64,000 nt of DNA from Roseibium aggregatum (GTDB lineage: Bacteria > Pseudomonadota > Alphaproteobacteria > Rhizobiales > Stappiaceae): the NCBI RefSeq assembly GCF_017309185.1, contig NZ_JAEKJZ010000001.1, forward strand, positions 2,418,001 through 2,482,000. The letters are read 5' to 3'. Numbering within the stretch: the first letter of the stretch is position 1; each line of letters opens with the position of its first letter. The notes beneath the pieces were generated by a model, which was not told where the DNA came from, ran no database searches, and saw only the letters and a program-made list of their open reading frames with translations. Positions 10,111 to 21,445 of this stretch are shown here, in pieces. The translations under genes were made by a program, and so were the position numbers.

Positions 10111-12113
10111 TAGTGAGCACCCCCGCCGGTGCCTGCACCGGTGAACATCGACCAGGTGATCAGCGCAGCTACGCCGATCAGCATCGCAAATGCATAGTGG
10201 TAAAGATATCCGGTCTGCAACCGCACGACCCATGCCGTGACGTTCTGCACCCGGGCCGCGATCCCGTTGGGCCCGTAACCGTCAATGACGGTACCGTCGC
10301 CCTTCTTCCAGAGCACACGGCCGATCCACAGGGCGGGACGGACAAAGATGAAGTCGTAAAGCTCGTCGAAATACCACTTGTTGAGCAGGAACTGGTAGAG
10401 GCCGGAGTGACGCTGCGCCAGTTGCTTCGGCATTTCGGGTGAGCGGACGTAGAACACCCAGGCTACCACGAAACCAAGCACCATCATGACGAAGGGCGAG
10501 ACTTTGACCCAGCCGGGAACGTGATGCATTTCGTGGAGGATGTGGTTGGTTTCGCTGTTAAACAACGCGCCCTTCCAGAACTCCGCGTACCCCTCGCCAT
10601 AGAACGAACCGTAGAAGACCATCCCGGCCAACGCCGCGCCGACGGAAAGGATGAACAGCGGCACGGTCATCACCAGAGGCGATTCATGAACGTGCTTCAT
10701 CACGTCGACCGGTGCGCGGGGCTTGCCATGGAAGGTCATGAAGGTCAGGCGCCAGGAATAGAAGGACGTCAGCGCGGCCGCGATGACCGTCATCCAGAAG
10801 CCATAGAGCGCCATCGGGTTTGCATGTTCGCCCCCGGCCCCGGCAAAGGCCGCCTCGATGATCGCGTCCTTTGAAATAAAGCCTGCGAAGCCCAGATGGG
10901 TGAACGGAATGCCGACACCGGTCAGCGCCAGCGTTCCGATCATCATGGTCCAGTAGGTAATCGGAATGTGCTTCCGCAAACCGCCCATCTTGCGCATGTC
11001 CTGCTCGTCGGACACCGCATGAATGACGGAGCCTGCGCACAGGAAGAGGAGCGCCTTGAAGAAGGCGTGGGTGAACAGGTGGAAGATACCGATCGAATAG
11101 GCCCCGACCCCGAGCGCTACGAACATGTAGCCGAGCTGTGAACAGGTCGAATAGGCAATCACCCGCTTGATGTCGTTCTGAACCAGACCGACCGTCGCCG
11201 CGAAAAAGGCCGTCGTGGCGCCGAAGAACACGATCACCGCCAGCGCCGTGTGCGACAGTTCCATAAGCGGCGACAGGCGCGCCACCATGAAGACACCGGC
11301 CGTCACCATGGTCGCCGCGTGAATAAGCGCGGAAACCGGCGTCGGGCCCTCCATGGCGTCCGGCAACCAGGTGTGCAGAAGGAACTGCGCCGACTTGCCC
11401 ATGGCTCCCATGAAGAGCAGCAGACAGACCACGGTCATCGCTGCGTGCGGGTCGAGATGGTAGCCGAGAAAGGTCAGCACTTCACCGTGTTCTTCGATGA
11501 ATGACGGAGCGTCGTTGAAGATGGTCGTGAAATCGATGCTCTGGAACAGATAGAACACGCCGAAGATACCAAGCGCGAAACCGAAATCGCCGACACGGTT
11601 GACGACGAAGGCCTTCATCGCGGCGGCATTGGCGGAGGGTTTCTGGTACCAGAAGCCGATCAGGAGATACGAGGCGAGCCCCACGCCTTCCCAGCCGAAG
11701 AACATCTGCAGCAGGTTGTCGGCGGTCACCAGCGACAGCATCGCGAAGGTAAACAGCGACAGATAGGCGAAAAAGCGTGGCCGGTGCGGATCGTGGTGCA
11801 TGTAGCCGATGGAATAGACATGCACCAGCGCGGAGACCGTGTTGACCACGACCAGCATCACCGCGGTCAGCGTATCTACGCGGATCGACCACGAGACCTT
11901 GAGGTCTCCTGCATCCATCCAGCGGAACAGCTCGACAACCTGAAGCTCCGACCCACCGAGCCAGAAACCGAAAAACGTGATCCAGGAAAGAAGCGCGGCG
12001 AGGATCACCAGACCGCTGGTAACATATTCACAGGCCTTGGCGCCGATGGACCGGCCGAAAAGACCGGCGATCAGAAAGCCGATCAGCGGCAGGAACAGGA
12101 TTGCGGAATACAT
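10110..12113 (-). CDS. nuoL: NADH-quinone oxidoreductase subunit L
   Basis: Distal antiporter-like subunit of complex I, with the long lateral helix at its C-terminus. Length 667 residues is normal. The antiporter motif appears as [20 protein letters not shown], and the segment [17 protein letters not shown] is typical of NuoL. It lies six bases after nuoK and overlaps the start of nuoM. Confidence 0.97.
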   Translation of the reverse strand: MYSAILFLPLIGFLIAGLFGRSIGAKACEYVTSGLVILAALLSWITFFGFWLGGSELQVVELFRWMDAGDLKVSWSIRVDTLTAVMLVVVNTVSALVHVYSIGYMHHDPHRPRFFAYLSLFTFAMLSLVTADNLLQMFFGWEGVGLASYLLIGFWYQKPSANAAAMKAFVVNRVGDFGFALGIFGVFYLFQSIDFTTIFNDAPSFIEEHGEVLTFLGYHLDPHAAMTVVCLLLFMGAMGKSAQFLLHTWLPDAMEGPTPVSALIHAATMVTAGVFMVARLSPLMELSHTALAVIVFFGATTAFFAATVGLVQNDIKRVIAYSTCSQLGYMFVALGVGAYSIGIFHLFTHAFFKALLFLCAGSVIHAVSDEQDMRKMGGLRKHIPITYWTMMIGTLALTGVGIPFTHLGFAGFISKDAIIEAAFAGAGGEHANPMALYGFWMTVIAAALTSFYSWRLTFMTFHGKPRAPVDVMKHVHESPLVMTVPLFILSVGAALAGMVFYGSFYGEGYAEFWKGALFNSETNHILHEMHHVPGWVKVSPFVMMVLGFVVAWVFYVRSPEMPKQLAQRHSGLYQFLLNKWYFDELYDFIFVRPALWIGRVLWKKGDGTVIDGYGPNGIAARVQNVTAWVVRLQTGYLYHYAFAMLIGVAALITWSMFTGAGTGGGAH

Positions 12114-12119
12114 CGGCTC

Positions 12120-12428
12120 CTACCCTTTCATCACGTTGACGTCTTCCACGGCGATGGAACCGCGGTTCCGGTGGAAGACCACCAGGATGGCAAGCCCGAT
12201 CGCCGCTTCGGCGGCGGCCACGGTCAGAACCAGCATGGTGAAGATCTGCCCCATCAAGTCGCCGAGATGCGACGAGAAGGCAACCATGTTGATGTTCACC
12301 GACAGAAGGATCAGCTCGATGGACATCAAGATGACAATCACGTTTTTCCTGTTCAGGAAGATCCCGAAAATCCCGATCGTGAACAGGATCGCCGCGACAG
12401 ACAGATAGTGCGACAGACCGATTTCCAT
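12120..12428 (-). CDS. nuoK: NADH-quinone oxidoreductase subunit K
   Basis: Small membrane subunit of complex I with three helices in 102 residues. Two buried glutamates needed for proton transfer in this family are visible, in [12 protein letters not shown] and [11 protein letters not shown]. The opening [22 protein letters not shown] is the standard alphaproteobacterial NuoK start. Confidence 0.97.
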   Translation of the reverse strand: MEIGLSHYLSVAAILFTIGIFGIFLNRKNVIVILMSIELILLSVNINMVAFSSHLGDLMGQIFTMLVLTVAAAEAAIGLAILVVFHRNRGSIAVEDVNVMKG

Positions 12429-12525
12429 GGGCGCCTCGCCGTGCTCCCCTCGTTTACCCCAACCGGAAACAGCACGGAGGAGCGTGCCGGTATCCGGACT
12501 AGCTTAAAAGACGCAAGGATTTGCG

Positions 12526-13140
12526 TCAGATTCCCTTGCCGCTCTCCACTTTCCGGACTTCGATCGCGGTTTCGCGTGTTCGCGCCACCTGGTCCGGTAT
12601 ACTTTGGCGTTTGACATTCGGCTTGTGGCGCAAGGTCAGGACGATCGCTCCGATCATGGCCACCAGCAAGACCAGGCCAGCGACCTGGAAGAAGAAGATG
12701 TATTTGGTGTAAAGCACCGAACCCAACGCCTGAATGTTGCTCGTCTCGGTCAGGGCCGGCATCGGCTCCGCCCCGTGTCCGAGAAGTTCAGGCGCAATCA
12801 CCCAGCCGCCAAGTCCCAGAAGAAGTTCAACCAGCAGGATCAGTCCGACAAGCGCGCCGACCGGCAGGTACTGAAGAAAGCCCTGACGGAGTTCGACGAA
12901 ATCCACGTCGAGCATCATGACGACGAACAGGAACAACACCGCCACCGCGCCGACGTAGACCACGACAAGCAGCAGGGCGAGATACTCGGCACCCAACAGA
13001 ATGAAGAGACCGGCGGAATTCACAAAGGCGAGGATCAGGAACAGGACCGAAGTGACCGGGTTCCGGGATGCGATCACCATCAGGGCGGACGCAACAGTAA
13101 CGCCGGCGAACAGGTAGAAGAAAAGGGCTTTCAGGATCAT
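12526..13140 (-). CDS. nuoJ: NADH-quinone oxidoreductase subunit J
   Basis: Membrane subunit of complex I with five predicted helices in 204 residues. The stretch YLALLLVVVYVGAVAVLFLFVVMML is the family hallmark. A gap of about 97 bases with a GC-rich sequence separates it from nuoK downstream, and about 92 bases separate it from nuoI upstream. Confidence 0.97.
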   Translation of the reverse strand: MILKALFFYLFAGVTVASALMVIASRNPVTSVLFLILAFVNSAGLFILLGAEYLALLLVVVYVGAVAVLFLFVVMMLDVDFVELRQGFLQYLPVGALVGLILLVELLLGLGGWVIAPELLGHGAEPMPALTETSNIQALGSVLYTKYIFFFQVAGLVLLVAMIGAIVLTLRHKPNVKRQSIPDQVARTRETAIEVRKVESGKGI

Positions 13141-13232
13141 ATCGAAGACCTGCCTGTCGAGTGGCCCTGACGGGCCGGAACTGCGGGGCCCGGCCGGATT
13201 GCCGGGCAGAATGCAAACTTCACGGTTAGCTC

Positions 13233-13721
13233 CTAGCGGTAAGGAGCATCCATTTCAATGTTACGGGCGATTTCGCGTTCCCAGCGGTCTCCGTTCGCGA
13301 GAAGCTTCTGCTTGTCGTAGTAAAGCTCTTCGCGGGTTTCCGTGGCGAATTCGAAATTCGGCCCTTCAACGATGGCATCCACCGGGCAGGCTTCCTGACA
13401 GAAGCCGCAATAGATGCATTTGACCATGTCGATGTCGTAGCGCGTGGTCCGGCGTGTCCCGTCGTTGCGCCGCGGACCGGCCTCGATGGTGATCGCCTGG
13501 GCCGGGCAGATCGCTTCGCACAGCTTGCAGGCGATACAGCGCTCTTCCCCGTTCGGATAGCGGCGCAGGGCATGCTCACCCCGGAACCGCGGACTAACGG
13601 GTCCCTTTTCGAAGGGATAGTTGACCGTGGGTTTCGGCTTGAAGAAATACCGCATCGCCAGAAAGAACGCCGATACGAATTCCTGCAGAAACAGCGATTT
13701 GACGGCTTGACTGAGTCCCAT
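13233..13721 (-). CDS. nuoI: NADH-quinone oxidoreductase subunit I
   Basis: Ferredoxin-like subunit carrying clusters N6a and N6b of complex I. From the start [15 protein letters not shown] it has 162 residues. Two CxxCxxCxxxCP motifs are complete: [12 protein letters not shown] and [12 protein letters not shown]. The longer upstream frame (16 codons) is rejected because the chosen N-terminus matches rhizobial NuoI. Confidence 0.97.
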   Translation of the reverse strand: MGLSQAVKSLFLQEFVSAFFLAMRYFFKPKPTVNYPFEKGPVSPRFRGEHALRRYPNGEERCIACKLCEAICPAQAITIEAGPRRNDGTRRTTRYDIDMVKCIYCGFCQEACPVDAIVEGPNFEFATETREELYYDKQKLLANGDRWEREIARNIEMDAPYR

Positions 13722-13741
13722 CGCTTTTTGCCTCTCTTTCC

Positions 13742-13996
13742 TCAACCGACCAGCACGCTGGCGGCCCAATAGCCGACAATCGGAAAACCGATCACCGGAA
13801 CCGCGAATATGACTGCGCCCAGGAGCGCCTTGTATCTGGCCGCGGGACCACCGTCTCCGCCGGCCTGTCTGTTCTTCGTTTCCGCCGCCTGAAGCAATCC
13901 CTTCAGGATCTTCCAGTCGAGCCAGCCGACGTAAAGGCCGACGGCAGCCCCGATCAGACCGGCGAGCGAGATAGTCACGCCGAAGTCGGAGCCCAT
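13742..13996 (-). CDS. Small two-helix membrane protein inserted between nuoH and nuoI
   Basis: Predicted protein of 84 residues starting [20 protein letters not shown]. It has two hydrophobic segments (about residues 8-27 and 59-81) flanking a charged linker with [17 protein letters not shown]. Its start codon lies 22 bases inside the end of nuoH in another frame, and its stop is 20 bases before the nuoI start, so it is placed as a translationally coupled operon member. The frame stays open upstream through nuoH, but that part is a shadow. I do not recognise the family. An accessory or assembly role for complex I is inference from position only. Confidence 0.7.
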   Translation of the reverse strand: MGSDFGVTISLAGLIGAAVGLYVGWLDWKILKGLLQAAETKNRQAGGDGGPAARYKALLGAVIFAVPVIGFPIVGYWAASVLVG

Positions 13997-15033
13997 CCCA
14001 TCACCATCAAGACCACCGCGACAACCACGACCATCGCCAGCGACAGCGGCAGGAAGACCTTCCAGCCCAGACGCATGAGCTGATCGTAGCGGTACCGGGG
14101 CACCATTGCCTTGACCATCGCGAACATGAAGAAGCCGAGCAGGCACTTCAAAATGAACCAGATGACGCCCGGCACCCATGTGAACGGCGCGAAATCGAGC
14201 GGCGGAAGCCAGCCCCCCATGAAGAAGATCGTCATGAGCGCGCACATCAGGCAGATGGCGACATATTCGCCGAGCATGAACATCATGTACGGTGTGGAAC
14301 CGTATTCCACCATGAAACCGGCAACCAGCTCCGATTCCGCCTCCGCGAGGTCGAAGGGCGGTCGGTTTGTTTCCGCAAGAGCGGAAACAAAGAACACCAC
14401 GAACATCGGGAACAGCGGCAGCCAGTACCAGTTCAGGAAGGACAGCCAGGGCACGCCGAGCATGGTCGCCAGGCCGGTTTCCTGCGACTGCACGATGCCG
14501 GAAAGGTTCAAGGTACCGGCACACAGCAGGACGGTCACGATGACAAAGCCGATGGAGACTTCGTAGGAGACCATCTGCGCCGCGGACCTGAGCGCCGAGA
14601 GGAACGGGTATTTCGAGTTCGACGCCCAACCGCCGATGATGACCCCGTAAACTTCCAGCGACGAAACGGCGAAGACGAACAGAACGCCTACGTTGATGTT
14701 GGAGATCACCCAGCCGTCGGCGACCGGAATGACCGCCCAGGCTGCAAGCGCCAGGAGCACGGAGATCAGCGGAGCCAGCAGGAACAGAACCTTGTTGGAC
14801 CCGGACGGGATCACCGGCTCCTTCAGAACGAATTTCAGAAGGTCGGCGAAGCTCTGCAAGAGCCCCCATGGCCCGACGACGTTCGGCCCGCGCCTGATCT
14901 GAACGGCGGCCCAGATCTTGCGATCCGCCAATAGCACATAGGCGACAATCACCAGAAGCACGACCATCAGCAGAATGCTCGTGAAGGCCATCCAGAGGAA
15001 CGGCCAGCCGTAGGTCGTCATGAACTCTGCCAT
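13975..15033 (-). CDS. nuoH: NADH-quinone oxidoreductase subunit H
   Basis: Membrane subunit at the junction of the arms of complex I, forming part of the quinone site. The 352-residue protein contains [21 protein letters not shown] near residue 33 and [23 protein letters not shown], both hallmark loops. About eight membrane helices are expected. Its 3' end overlaps the start of the 84-residue membrane protein. Confidence 0.98.
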   Translation of the reverse strand: MAEFMTTYGWPFLWMAFTSILLMVVLLVIVAYVLLADRKIWAAVQIRRGPNVVGPWGLLQSFADLLKFVLKEPVIPSGSNKVLFLLAPLISVLLALAAWAVIPVADGWVISNINVGVLFVFAVSSLEVYGVIIGGWASNSKYPFLSALRSAAQMVSYEVSIGFVIVTVLLCAGTLNLSGIVQSQETGLATMLGVPWLSFLNWYWLPLFPMFVVFFVSALAETNRPPFDLAEAESELVAGFMVEYGSTPYMMFMLGEYVAICLMCALMTIFFMGGWLPPLDFAPFTWVPGVIWFILKCLLGFFMFAMVKAMVPRYRYDQLMRLGWKVFLPLSLAMVVVVAVVLMVMGWAPTSA

Positions 15034-15049
15034 ATCGGTCCCCTACCCC

Positions 15050-17113
15050 TTATTCCGCTGCTTCCGCCGCCCGCGACGTGGCGAGCGCCGAACACTCGGC
15101 CATGACCTTGGAGGCACGGGCAATCGGATTGGTCAAATAAAAGTCCCGGATCACGTTGGCAAACCCGGCGCTGTCCATTTTCGCCTTCGCGTCGGCGAGT
15201 TTTTCGATGTCGGCGGCATCGCCCGGCTCGACGGCGTCGATGCTCAGCATATGCGGCACCGCCTCGAACAGCTTGGCACGCAGCTCGCTCAGACTGTCGA
15301 ACTCAAGCGTCTGACCGAGACTTGCCGACAACGCCCGAAGGATCGCCCAGTCCTCGCGGGCATCGCCCGGGGGAAATCCGGCCCGGTCGCCCATTTGCAC
15401 GCGGCCTTCGGTGTTGACGTAGATCGCGGATTTTTCCGTGTAAGCCGCCCCCGGCAGGATCACGTCCGCCCGATGCGCTCCGCGATCGCCATGGGTGCCC
15501 TGGTAGACGACAAAAGCGCCTTCGGGAACCTCGACTTCATCGACACCGAGCAGGAACAGGACGTCGAGCGCCCCCGCTTCCAGCATCGCTCCGGTGTCCA
15601 TGCCGCCCTCGCCCGGCACGAAGCCTATGTCGAGCGCACCCACCTGGGAGGCTTCGGTGTGCAGGATATTGAACCCGTTCCAGCCGTCCTTGATCACACC
15701 GAGCGACTTTGCCGCCGCCGCAAGGGTCGCCAGCACAGCGGCACCGTCCGCCCGGTTCAAGGCGCCCTGCCCGACGATGAACATCGGTTTCTCGGACTTG
15801 GCGGGCGCGTGGTCGACGAATTGCTTCAGGCTTTCCGGACCAGCTCCGAGATAGGTGACAGGGTAGGTCAGGTCGGCGTTTTCGCCGATCAGGCCGACCG
15901 TCAGGTCGCCACGGGTCCAGCGCTTGCGGATCCGCGCGTTCAGAACCGGCGCTTCCTGGCGCGGGTTGGTTCCGATCAGCATGATCGCGTCGGCTTCGTC
16001 GATCCCCTCAATGGTCGAATTGAAAAGATAACTTGCACGTCCGTTTTTCGGATGGAGCGGCGATCCCGGAAAGCGGCAGTCGAGATTGGCGACGCCGAGC
16101 TTTTCCATCAGGCTTTTCAGCGCAAACATCTCTTCCACGCCGGCAAGCTGGCCCGCGAGCGCACCGATCTTTTCAGCGGAGGAGGCTTTGACCTTGTCCG
16201 CGATGATCTGAAAGGCCTCGGACCAGGAAACCGGCTGCAGCTTGCCGTCTTTCTTGGCGTATGGCCGGTCCAGACGCTGGGTCTTCAGACCGTCCCAGAC
16301 ATAGCGTGCCTTGTCGGAGATCCACTCTTCGTTGACCTCCTCGTTCAGCCGCGGCATCACACGCATGACTTCCTTGCCACGCGTATCCACCCGGATGGCC
16401 GAGCCGACCGCGTCGGAAACGTCGATGCTCTCCGTCTTGGTCAACTCCCAAGGGCGGGCATGGAATTCGTAAGGCTTGTGCGTCAGCGCACCGACCGGGC
16501 AGAGGTCCGCGACGTTCCCCTGCATCTCCGACGAAAGCGCCGCTTCGAGATAGGTGGTGATTTCTGCATCCTCACCGCGTCCGATCAGGCCCATGTCGGT
16601 TACGCCGCACACCTCGGTGGTGAAGCGGACACAACGGGTGCAGTGAATGCAGCGGGTCATGATCGTCTTGATCAGAGGACCTATTTCCTTGTTTTCGACG
16701 GCGCGCTTGTTTTCGTGGAACCGCGAGCCGTCGACACCATAGGCCATTGCCTGATCCTGCAGGTCGCATTCACCGCCCTGATCGCAGATCGGGCAGTCGA
16801 GCGGGTGGTTGATGAGCAGAAACTCCATCACCCCTTCGCGGGCCTTCTTGACCATTTCGGATTTGGTGTCGACCACAGGCGGCTCGCCGTTGGGCCCCGG
16901 ACGCAGATCCTTGACGCCCATGGCGCAGGATGCGGTCGGCTTGGGCGGCCCGCCCTTGACCTCGACCAGGCACATGCGGCAGTTGCCGGCAATGGACAGC
17001 CGGTCATGGTAGCAAAAGCGCGGAACCTCGGCGCCCGCTTCTTCACACGCCTGAAGCAGCGTGTAGTCCGCCGGGACTTCAACTTCCTTGCCGTCGATGA
17101 TGAGCTTCGTCAT
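15050..17113 (-). CDS. nuoG: NADH-quinone oxidoreductase subunit G
   Basis: Large iron-sulfur subunit of the peripheral arm. The 687-residue protein starts with a 2Fe-2S ferredoxin domain (cysteines in [18 protein letters not shown] and a later TASCAMG), followed by a His/Cys cluster motif [18 protein letters not shown] and a 4Fe-4S motif [10 protein letters not shown]. The rest is a molybdopterin-oxidoreductase-like domain without cofactor. Length and layout are those of mitochondrial-type NuoG. Confidence 0.97.
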   Translation of the reverse strand: MTKLIIDGKEVEVPADYTLLQACEEAGAEVPRFCYHDRLSIAGNCRMCLVEVKGGPPKPTASCAMGVKDLRPGPNGEPPVVDTKSEMVKKAREGVMEFLLINHPLDCPICDQGGECDLQDQAMAYGVDGSRFHENKRAVENKEIGPLIKTIMTRCIHCTRCVRFTTEVCGVTDMGLIGRGEDAEITTYLEAALSSEMQGNVADLCPVGALTHKPYEFHARPWELTKTESIDVSDAVGSAIRVDTRGKEVMRVMPRLNEEVNEEWISDKARYVWDGLKTQRLDRPYAKKDGKLQPVSWSEAFQIIADKVKASSAEKIGALAGQLAGVEEMFALKSLMEKLGVANLDCRFPGSPLHPKNGRASYLFNSTIEGIDEADAIMLIGTNPRQEAPVLNARIRKRWTRGDLTVGLIGENADLTYPVTYLGAGPESLKQFVDHAPAKSEKPMFIVGQGALNRADGAAVLATLAAAAKSLGVIKDGWNGFNILHTEASQVGALDIGFVPGEGGMDTGAMLEAGALDVLFLLGVDEVEVPEGAFVVYQGTHGDRGAHRADVILPGAAYTEKSAIYVNTEGRVQMGDRAGFPPGDAREDWAILRALSASLGQTLEFDSLSELRAKLFEAVPHMLSIDAVEPGDAADIEKLADAKAKMDSAGFANVIRDFYLTNPIARASKVMAECSALATSRAAEAAE

Positions 17114-17139
17114 CCGTTGCTCTCCAAATCCCGTTCCGC

Positions 17140-18441
17140 TTACTCGGCCGCCACCATGGTCGAAGAAGACTTCGACCTGGCGACATAGTCATCGATGCGC
17201 TGCTCGATTACAGGCCGGAAATTCTTGATCAATCCCTGGATCGGCCAGGCGGCCGCATCCCCGAGTGCGCAGATCGTATGGCCCTCAACCTGCTTGGTCA
17301 CCTTGAACAGCATGTCGATTTCCTCATAGGAGGACTCGCCCTTGACCATTCGCTCCATGACACGCCACATCCAGCCGGTGCCCTCCCGGCACGGCGTGCA
17401 CTGACCGCAGCTTTCGTGCTTGTAGAAGTAGGAAAGCCGCGCGATCGCCTTGATGATGTCGGTGGACTTGTCCATGACGATCACCGCCGCGGTTCCCAGA
17501 CCCGACCCCATGCCGCGCAAGGTGTCGAAATCCATCGGCGCGTCCTTTATCTGCTCCGCCGTACAGCAAGGAACGGAGGACCCGCCCGGAATGACGGCCA
17601 GGAGATTGTCCCAGCCTCCGCGAATGCCGCCGCAATGCTTGTCGATCATCTCGGAAAACGGCACGCCGAGCTCTTCCTCGAAAGTCGCCGGCTGATTGAC
17701 GTGTCCGGAGACGCAGAAGAGCTTGGTACCGGTGTTGTTCGGACGTCCAAGCGCGGAAAACCAGGCGGCGCCGCGGCGCAGAATGGTTGGCGCGACTGCG
17801 ATCGACTCGACGTTGTTGACCGTGGTCGGGCAGCCGTAAAGGCCCACGTTCGCCGGAAAAGGCGGTTTCAGCCGCGGCTGGCCCTTCTTGCCTTCCAGGC
17901 TTTCCAGAAGAGCGGTTTCCTCGCCGCAGATGTAGGCGCCGGCACCGTGATGCACGTAAATGTCGAAATCGTAGCCGTTCTTGTTGTTCTTGCCGATGAG
18001 ACCCGCATCGTAGGCCTGATCGATGGCCGCCTGCAGGCGCTCCCGTTCACGGATGAACTCACCGCGCACGTAGATGTAGGCGGCAACCGCTCCCATGGCG
18101 AAGCCCGCGACCAGACAGCCCTCAACCAGCGTGTGCGGATCGTGGCGAAGAATCTCGCGGTCCTTGCAGGTGCCCGGCTCAGATTCGTCGGCATTGACAA
18201 CCAGATAGGCTGGACGACCATCCGTTTCCTTGGGCATGAACGACCACTTCAGCCCGGTCGGAAAGCCTGCTCCGCCCCGGCCGCGCAGACCGCTGTCCTT
18301 CATTTCCTGGATGATCCAGTCGCGCCCCTTGTCCAGAAGACCTTTGGTGTTGTCCCACTGGCCGCGCTTCCTGGCGCCGTCAAGGCCCCAGTCATGCAGA
18401 CCGTAGATATTGGTGAAGATCCGATCCTGATCCGTCAGCAT
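17140..18441 (-). CDS. nuoF: NADH-quinone oxidoreductase subunit F
   Basis: NADH-binding flavoprotein subunit holding FMN and cluster N3. In 433 residues the NADH/FMN glycine-rich loop [14 protein letters not shown] lies near residue 54, a second one appears as [19 protein letters not shown], and the 4Fe-4S ligands are in [15 protein letters not shown] near residue 355. It is separated from nuoE by only nine bases. Confidence 0.98.
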   Translation of the reverse strand: MLTDQDRIFTNIYGLHDWGLDGARKRGQWDNTKGLLDKGRDWIIQEMKDSGLRGRGGAGFPTGLKWSFMPKETDGRPAYLVVNADESEPGTCKDREILRHDPHTLVEGCLVAGFAMGAVAAYIYVRGEFIRERERLQAAIDQAYDAGLIGKNNKNGYDFDIYVHHGAGAYICGEETALLESLEGKKGQPRLKPPFPANVGLYGCPTTVNNVESIAVAPTILRRGAAWFSALGRPNNTGTKLFCVSGHVNQPATFEEELGVPFSEMIDKHCGGIRGGWDNLLAVIPGGSSVPCCTAEQIKDAPMDFDTLRGMGSGLGTAAVIVMDKSTDIIKAIARLSYFYKHESCGQCTPCREGTGWMWRVMERMVKGESSYEEIDMLFKVTKQVEGHTICALGDAAAWPIQGLIKNFRPVIEQRIDDYVARSKSSSTMVAAE

Positions 18442-18450
18442 CTCTTCCCC

Positions 18451-19734
18451 CTAGTCTTCGCTCTTGGAGGAAGCCACTTCGCCGGCTTCCACACGCTTGG
18501 AAAATTCTGTTTCCTCGCCGGATGCGAGGACCTTGGCCTGTTCGACCCAGCCGTCGCGCTCGATACGGCCTTTGAACTTCAGCCGGCTGTCGACCCAGGC
18601 AATCTCCTGCGGCCCCCAGCCTGCGACCTGATCGAAGTGAAAGAAACCGAGTTCGTGGAGCGTTGCTTCCAGCTTCGGACCCACGCCCTTCAGTTTTTTC
18701 AGATCGTCCGGCTTGCCGCCGCGCGCTTCCTTGAGAAGCTCCGGTTCTTTCTCGTCGTCGTCGCCGCCCTCGCTGGTATCGGCGGCACGGGCCACCTCAA
18801 CTTCCGGGCGGTCCTCCGCCACGGGTTTGGCCTTGTTTTCAGCGCGCGCTTCGCTCGTCGTCGGCTTCTTTCCGGTATCAGACTTGCCTTCTTCGGCAGG
18901 TTTGGCTTCGGCCTTTTTGGGTTCAGCCTTGGGCGCCGCCGGCGCTTCGGCCTTTTTCTCCGCTTTCGCGGAAAATTCGGCCCTCACCTTGGCCACCGCA
19001 TCTTCGGCGGGTGTCGGAACACCGTCGAAATCGTTTCCGTCCGCATTGATCGGCGCACCGGCGAAGGCGTGCGACGCCTTTTCTGCCCCTTCGACCAGAT
19101 GGGGCACAGGAAGGCCGCCCTTGGTGTCGTCGTCGATCTCCGTCAGACTGGTCTGCCCACCTTCGGCCATGGCAAACCGGCGGCCGTTTTGAGGACCCGG
19201 GGTCACTTCCTTGCCCTCGGCGATATCGTCGATGAGCTTGTTGAAGCTCTCCTCGGTAAGATCCTCGTAGGTGTCCTTGAAGATCTGGACCATCGGCGCA
19301 TTCACGCAAGCCCCGAGGCACTCAACCTCTTCCCAGGAGAACATGCCGTCCTCGGAAATCTCGTGCATGTGCTTGGCAATGCGCGTTTTGCAGATCCTGA
19401 TCAGGTCTTCCGAGCCGCGAAGCTGGCACGGCGTCGTGCCGCAAACCTGGATATGCGCCTTCTTGCCGACCGGCTGAAGCTGGAACATCGTGTAGAAGGT
19501 CGCCACCTCCAGAACACGGATGTTCGGCATGTCGAGCAGGTCCGCTATATAGCGGATCGCCGGTTCGCTCACCCAGCCGTCGTTCTGTTCCTGAGCGCGC
19601 CACAACAGCGGTATTACCGCAGAGGCCTGGCGGCCGGCCGGATAGCGGTCGATCAGCTTCTTAGCCCAGGAGAGATTTTTCTCCGTGAACTCGAAGCTTT
19701 CTGGTTGTTCCGCGGCAAGTCGGCGAACTGCCAT
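18451..19734 (-). CDS. nuoE: NADH-quinone oxidoreductase subunit E with long C-terminal extension
   Basis: The thioredoxin-fold 2Fe-2S subunit (cluster N1a) occupies about residues 1-165; its four cysteines are in [10 protein letters not shown] and CLGACVNAP. NuoE proteins of enterobacteria end here, but this one runs on to 427 residues. Residues about 165-330 are low-complexity, rich in Ala, Pro, Lys and Glu. Residues about 335-400 form a helix-hairpin-helix-like domain ([20 protein letters not shown]) of the kind seen in ribosomal L21-associated and radC-type HhH proteins. Extended NuoE proteins are known in several alphaproteobacteria; the role of the tail is unknown. Confidence 0.95.
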   Translation of the reverse strand: MAVRRLAAEQPESFEFTEKNLSWAKKLIDRYPAGRQASAVIPLLWRAQEQNDGWVSEPAIRYIADLLDMPNIRVLEVATFYTMFQLQPVGKKAHIQVCGTTPCQLRGSEDLIRICKTRIAKHMHEISEDGMFSWEEVECLGACVNAPMVQIFKDTYEDLTEESFNKLIDDIAEGKEVTPGPQNGRRFAMAEGGQTSLTEIDDDTKGGLPVPHLVEGAEKASHAFAGAPINADGNDFDGVPTPAEDAVAKVRAEFSAKAEKKAEAPAAPKAEPKKAEAKPAEEGKSDTGKKPTTSEARAENKAKPVAEDRPEVEVARAADTSEGGDDDEKEPELLKEARGGKPDDLKKLKGVGPKLEATLHELGFFHFDQVAGWGPQEIAWVDSRLKFKGRIERDGWVEQAKVLASGEETEFSKRVEAGEVASSKSED

Positions 19735-19815
19735 GGTGTTATCCCCGTTCTATCACACTGACCGGAGCCGTACGGGCGGCTGCCAGGGTCGAAAATCTTT
19801 GGCCGGCGAACCGCA

Positions 19816-21000
19816 TCAGCGGTCGACCTCGCCGAACACGATGTCCATGGAACCCAGCACCGCCGAAACGTCGGCGAGCAAATGGCCCTTGCACAGGAAA
19901 TCCATGGCCTGAAGGTGGGCATATCCCGGTGCCTTGATCTTGCAACGGTACGGCTTGTTGGTACCGTCTGAAACAAGATAGACGCCGAACTCGCCCTTTG
20001 GCGCCTCGACGGCGGCGTAAACCTCGCCGGCCGGCACGTGATATCCTTCTGTGTAAAGCTTGAAGTGATGGATCAACGCTTCCATCGACTGCTTCATCTG
20101 GCCCCTCTTCGGCGGCACGATCTTGCCGTCGGTGGAGGAAACCGGACCGGTTTCGACCGTCAGCTTTTCCAGGCACTGCTTCATCAGCCGGACCGACTGG
20201 CGCATCTCTTCCATGCGGATCAGATAGCGGTCGTAGCAGTCGCCGTTCTTGCCGACCGGAATGTCGAAATCGAGTTCCGAATAGCATTCGTAGGGCTGTG
20301 ACTTGCGCAGATCCCAGGCAGCCCCCGAGCCCCGCACCATCACCCCGGAGAATCCCCAGGCCCAGGCATCGTCCAGATCGACGACGCCGATATCGACGTT
20401 GCGTTGCTTGAAGATCCGGTTGTCGGTCAAAAGACCCTCGATATCGTCGAGTGTTTGAAGGAACGGATCGCAGAAGTCCCAGATATCGTCCAGGAGCGCG
20501 CGCGGCAGGTCCTGGTGAACGCCACCCGGACGGACGTAGGCCGCATGCATGCGGGCACCGCAAGCGCGCTCATAGAAGACCATGAGCTCTTCGCGCGGCT
20601 CGAAGCCCCAAAGCGGCGGCGTCAGGGCGCCGACATCCATCGCCTGCGTCGTCACGTTCAGAAGATGCGACAACAGACGACCGATCTCGGAAAACAACAC
20701 ACGGACAAGCTGGCCGCGTTTCGGCACCTCGATGTCCAGCAGGCGTTCCACCGCGAGCGCGAAAGCATGCTCCTGGTTCATCGGCGCCACGTAGTCGAGA
20801 CGATCGAAATAGGGGACGGCCTGAAGGTAGGTTTTCTGCTCGATCAGCTTTTCGGTGCCACGGTGCAGAAGACCGATATGCGGATCGACGCGGGTCACCA
20901 CTTCGCCGTCGAGCTCCAGCACAAGACGCAGCACGCCATGGGCCGCCGGATGCTGCGGGCCGAAGTTGATGTTGAAGTTACGAACCTGAGCCTCAGCCAT
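19816..21000 (-). CDS. nuoD: NADH-quinone oxidoreductase subunit D
   Basis: 49-kDa-type subunit lining the quinone site of complex I. From [22 protein letters not shown] the protein has 394 residues; the [20 protein letters not shown] segment is diagnostic, as are [15 protein letters not shown] and the C-terminal DIVFGEVDR. Unlike E. coli, NuoC and NuoD are separate, the usual state in alphaproteobacteria. The start codon overlaps the end of the GFA-type gene by eight bases. Confidence 0.98.
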   Translation of the reverse strand: MAEAQVRNFNINFGPQHPAAHGVLRLVLELDGEVVTRVDPHIGLLHRGTEKLIEQKTYLQAVPYFDRLDYVAPMNQEHAFALAVERLLDIEVPKRGQLVRVLFSEIGRLLSHLLNVTTQAMDVGALTPPLWGFEPREELMVFYERACGARMHAAYVRPGGVHQDLPRALLDDIWDFCDPFLQTLDDIEGLLTDNRIFKQRNVDIGVVDLDDAWAWGFSGVMVRGSGAAWDLRKSQPYECYSELDFDIPVGKNGDCYDRYLIRMEEMRQSVRLMKQCLEKLTVETGPVSSTDGKIVPPKRGQMKQSMEALIHHFKLYTEGYHVPAGEVYAAVEAPKGEFGVYLVSDGTNKPYRCKIKAPGYAHLQAMDFLCKGHLLADVSAVLGSMDIVFGEVDR

Positions 21001-21433
21001 GTTGAGGGTCCTGCTGTTGTGCGAATAACGCAAAGACTTCCGGGCCGGTCATTTTGCGGGTGTCATTCGCAAAGGCGTAATTGGCCGGCTGTTCGTCGAC
21101 GAAGATTTCCGTCGTGAATTTGAAGGCTGACGGGTCGTCAAAGGCCTGGGCGGCGACACTGGTGTGCGAGCCGTCGGCCATGCGCCACATCAGATTGGAA
21201 CCGCATTTGGCGCAAAACACGCGTTCGCCGTAATCGGAGGACTTGTAGACACCCAGAGTGTCCTCTCCCTTGACCTCGATGCTGTCCATCGTACCGCAGC
21301 TGACCGCCATGAAGGCGCCACCGGACCAGTGGCGGCACATGCTGCAATGGCACACGGCCATCTCGCCGTTTTCAGGACGGGCAGAGAAACGGACCGAACC
21401 GCAAAGACATCCGCCGGACAACCGATCGCTCAT
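20993..21433 (-). CDS. GFA/CENP-V-type zinc protein inside the nuo operon
   Basis: Protein of 146 residues with the GFA fold named after glutathione-dependent formaldehyde-activating enzyme. The zinc-binding cysteine pattern is present: [10 protein letters not shown] at the N-terminus, [12 protein letters not shown] near residue 28, and CAKCGSNL near residue 74. It lies between nuoC (13 bases away) and nuoD, which it overlaps by eight bases, so it is translated with complex I. Most GFA-domain proteins have no proven activity; formaldehyde binding should not be assumed. It has no known part in complex I, and the placement looks like an insertion of a whole gene into an intact operon. Confidence 0.9.
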   Translation of the reverse strand: MSDRLSGGCLCGSVRFSARPENGEMAVCHCSMCRHWSGGAFMAVSCGTMDSIEVKGEDTLGVYKSSDYGERVFCAKCGSNLMWRMADGSHTSVAAQAFDDPSAFKFTTEIFVDEQPANYAFANDTRKMTGPEVFALFAQQQDPQHG

Positions 21434-21445
21434 TCTCGTCCCGCC

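Noticed and set aside
13997-14869. Long open frame joined to the 84-residue membrane protein
   Set aside because: This part is the out-of-frame reading of nuoH and has no protein-like character.
15020-17188. 722-codon plus-strand frame over nuoG
   Set aside because: Antisense shadow caused by high GC; nuoG on the other strand has all its motifs.
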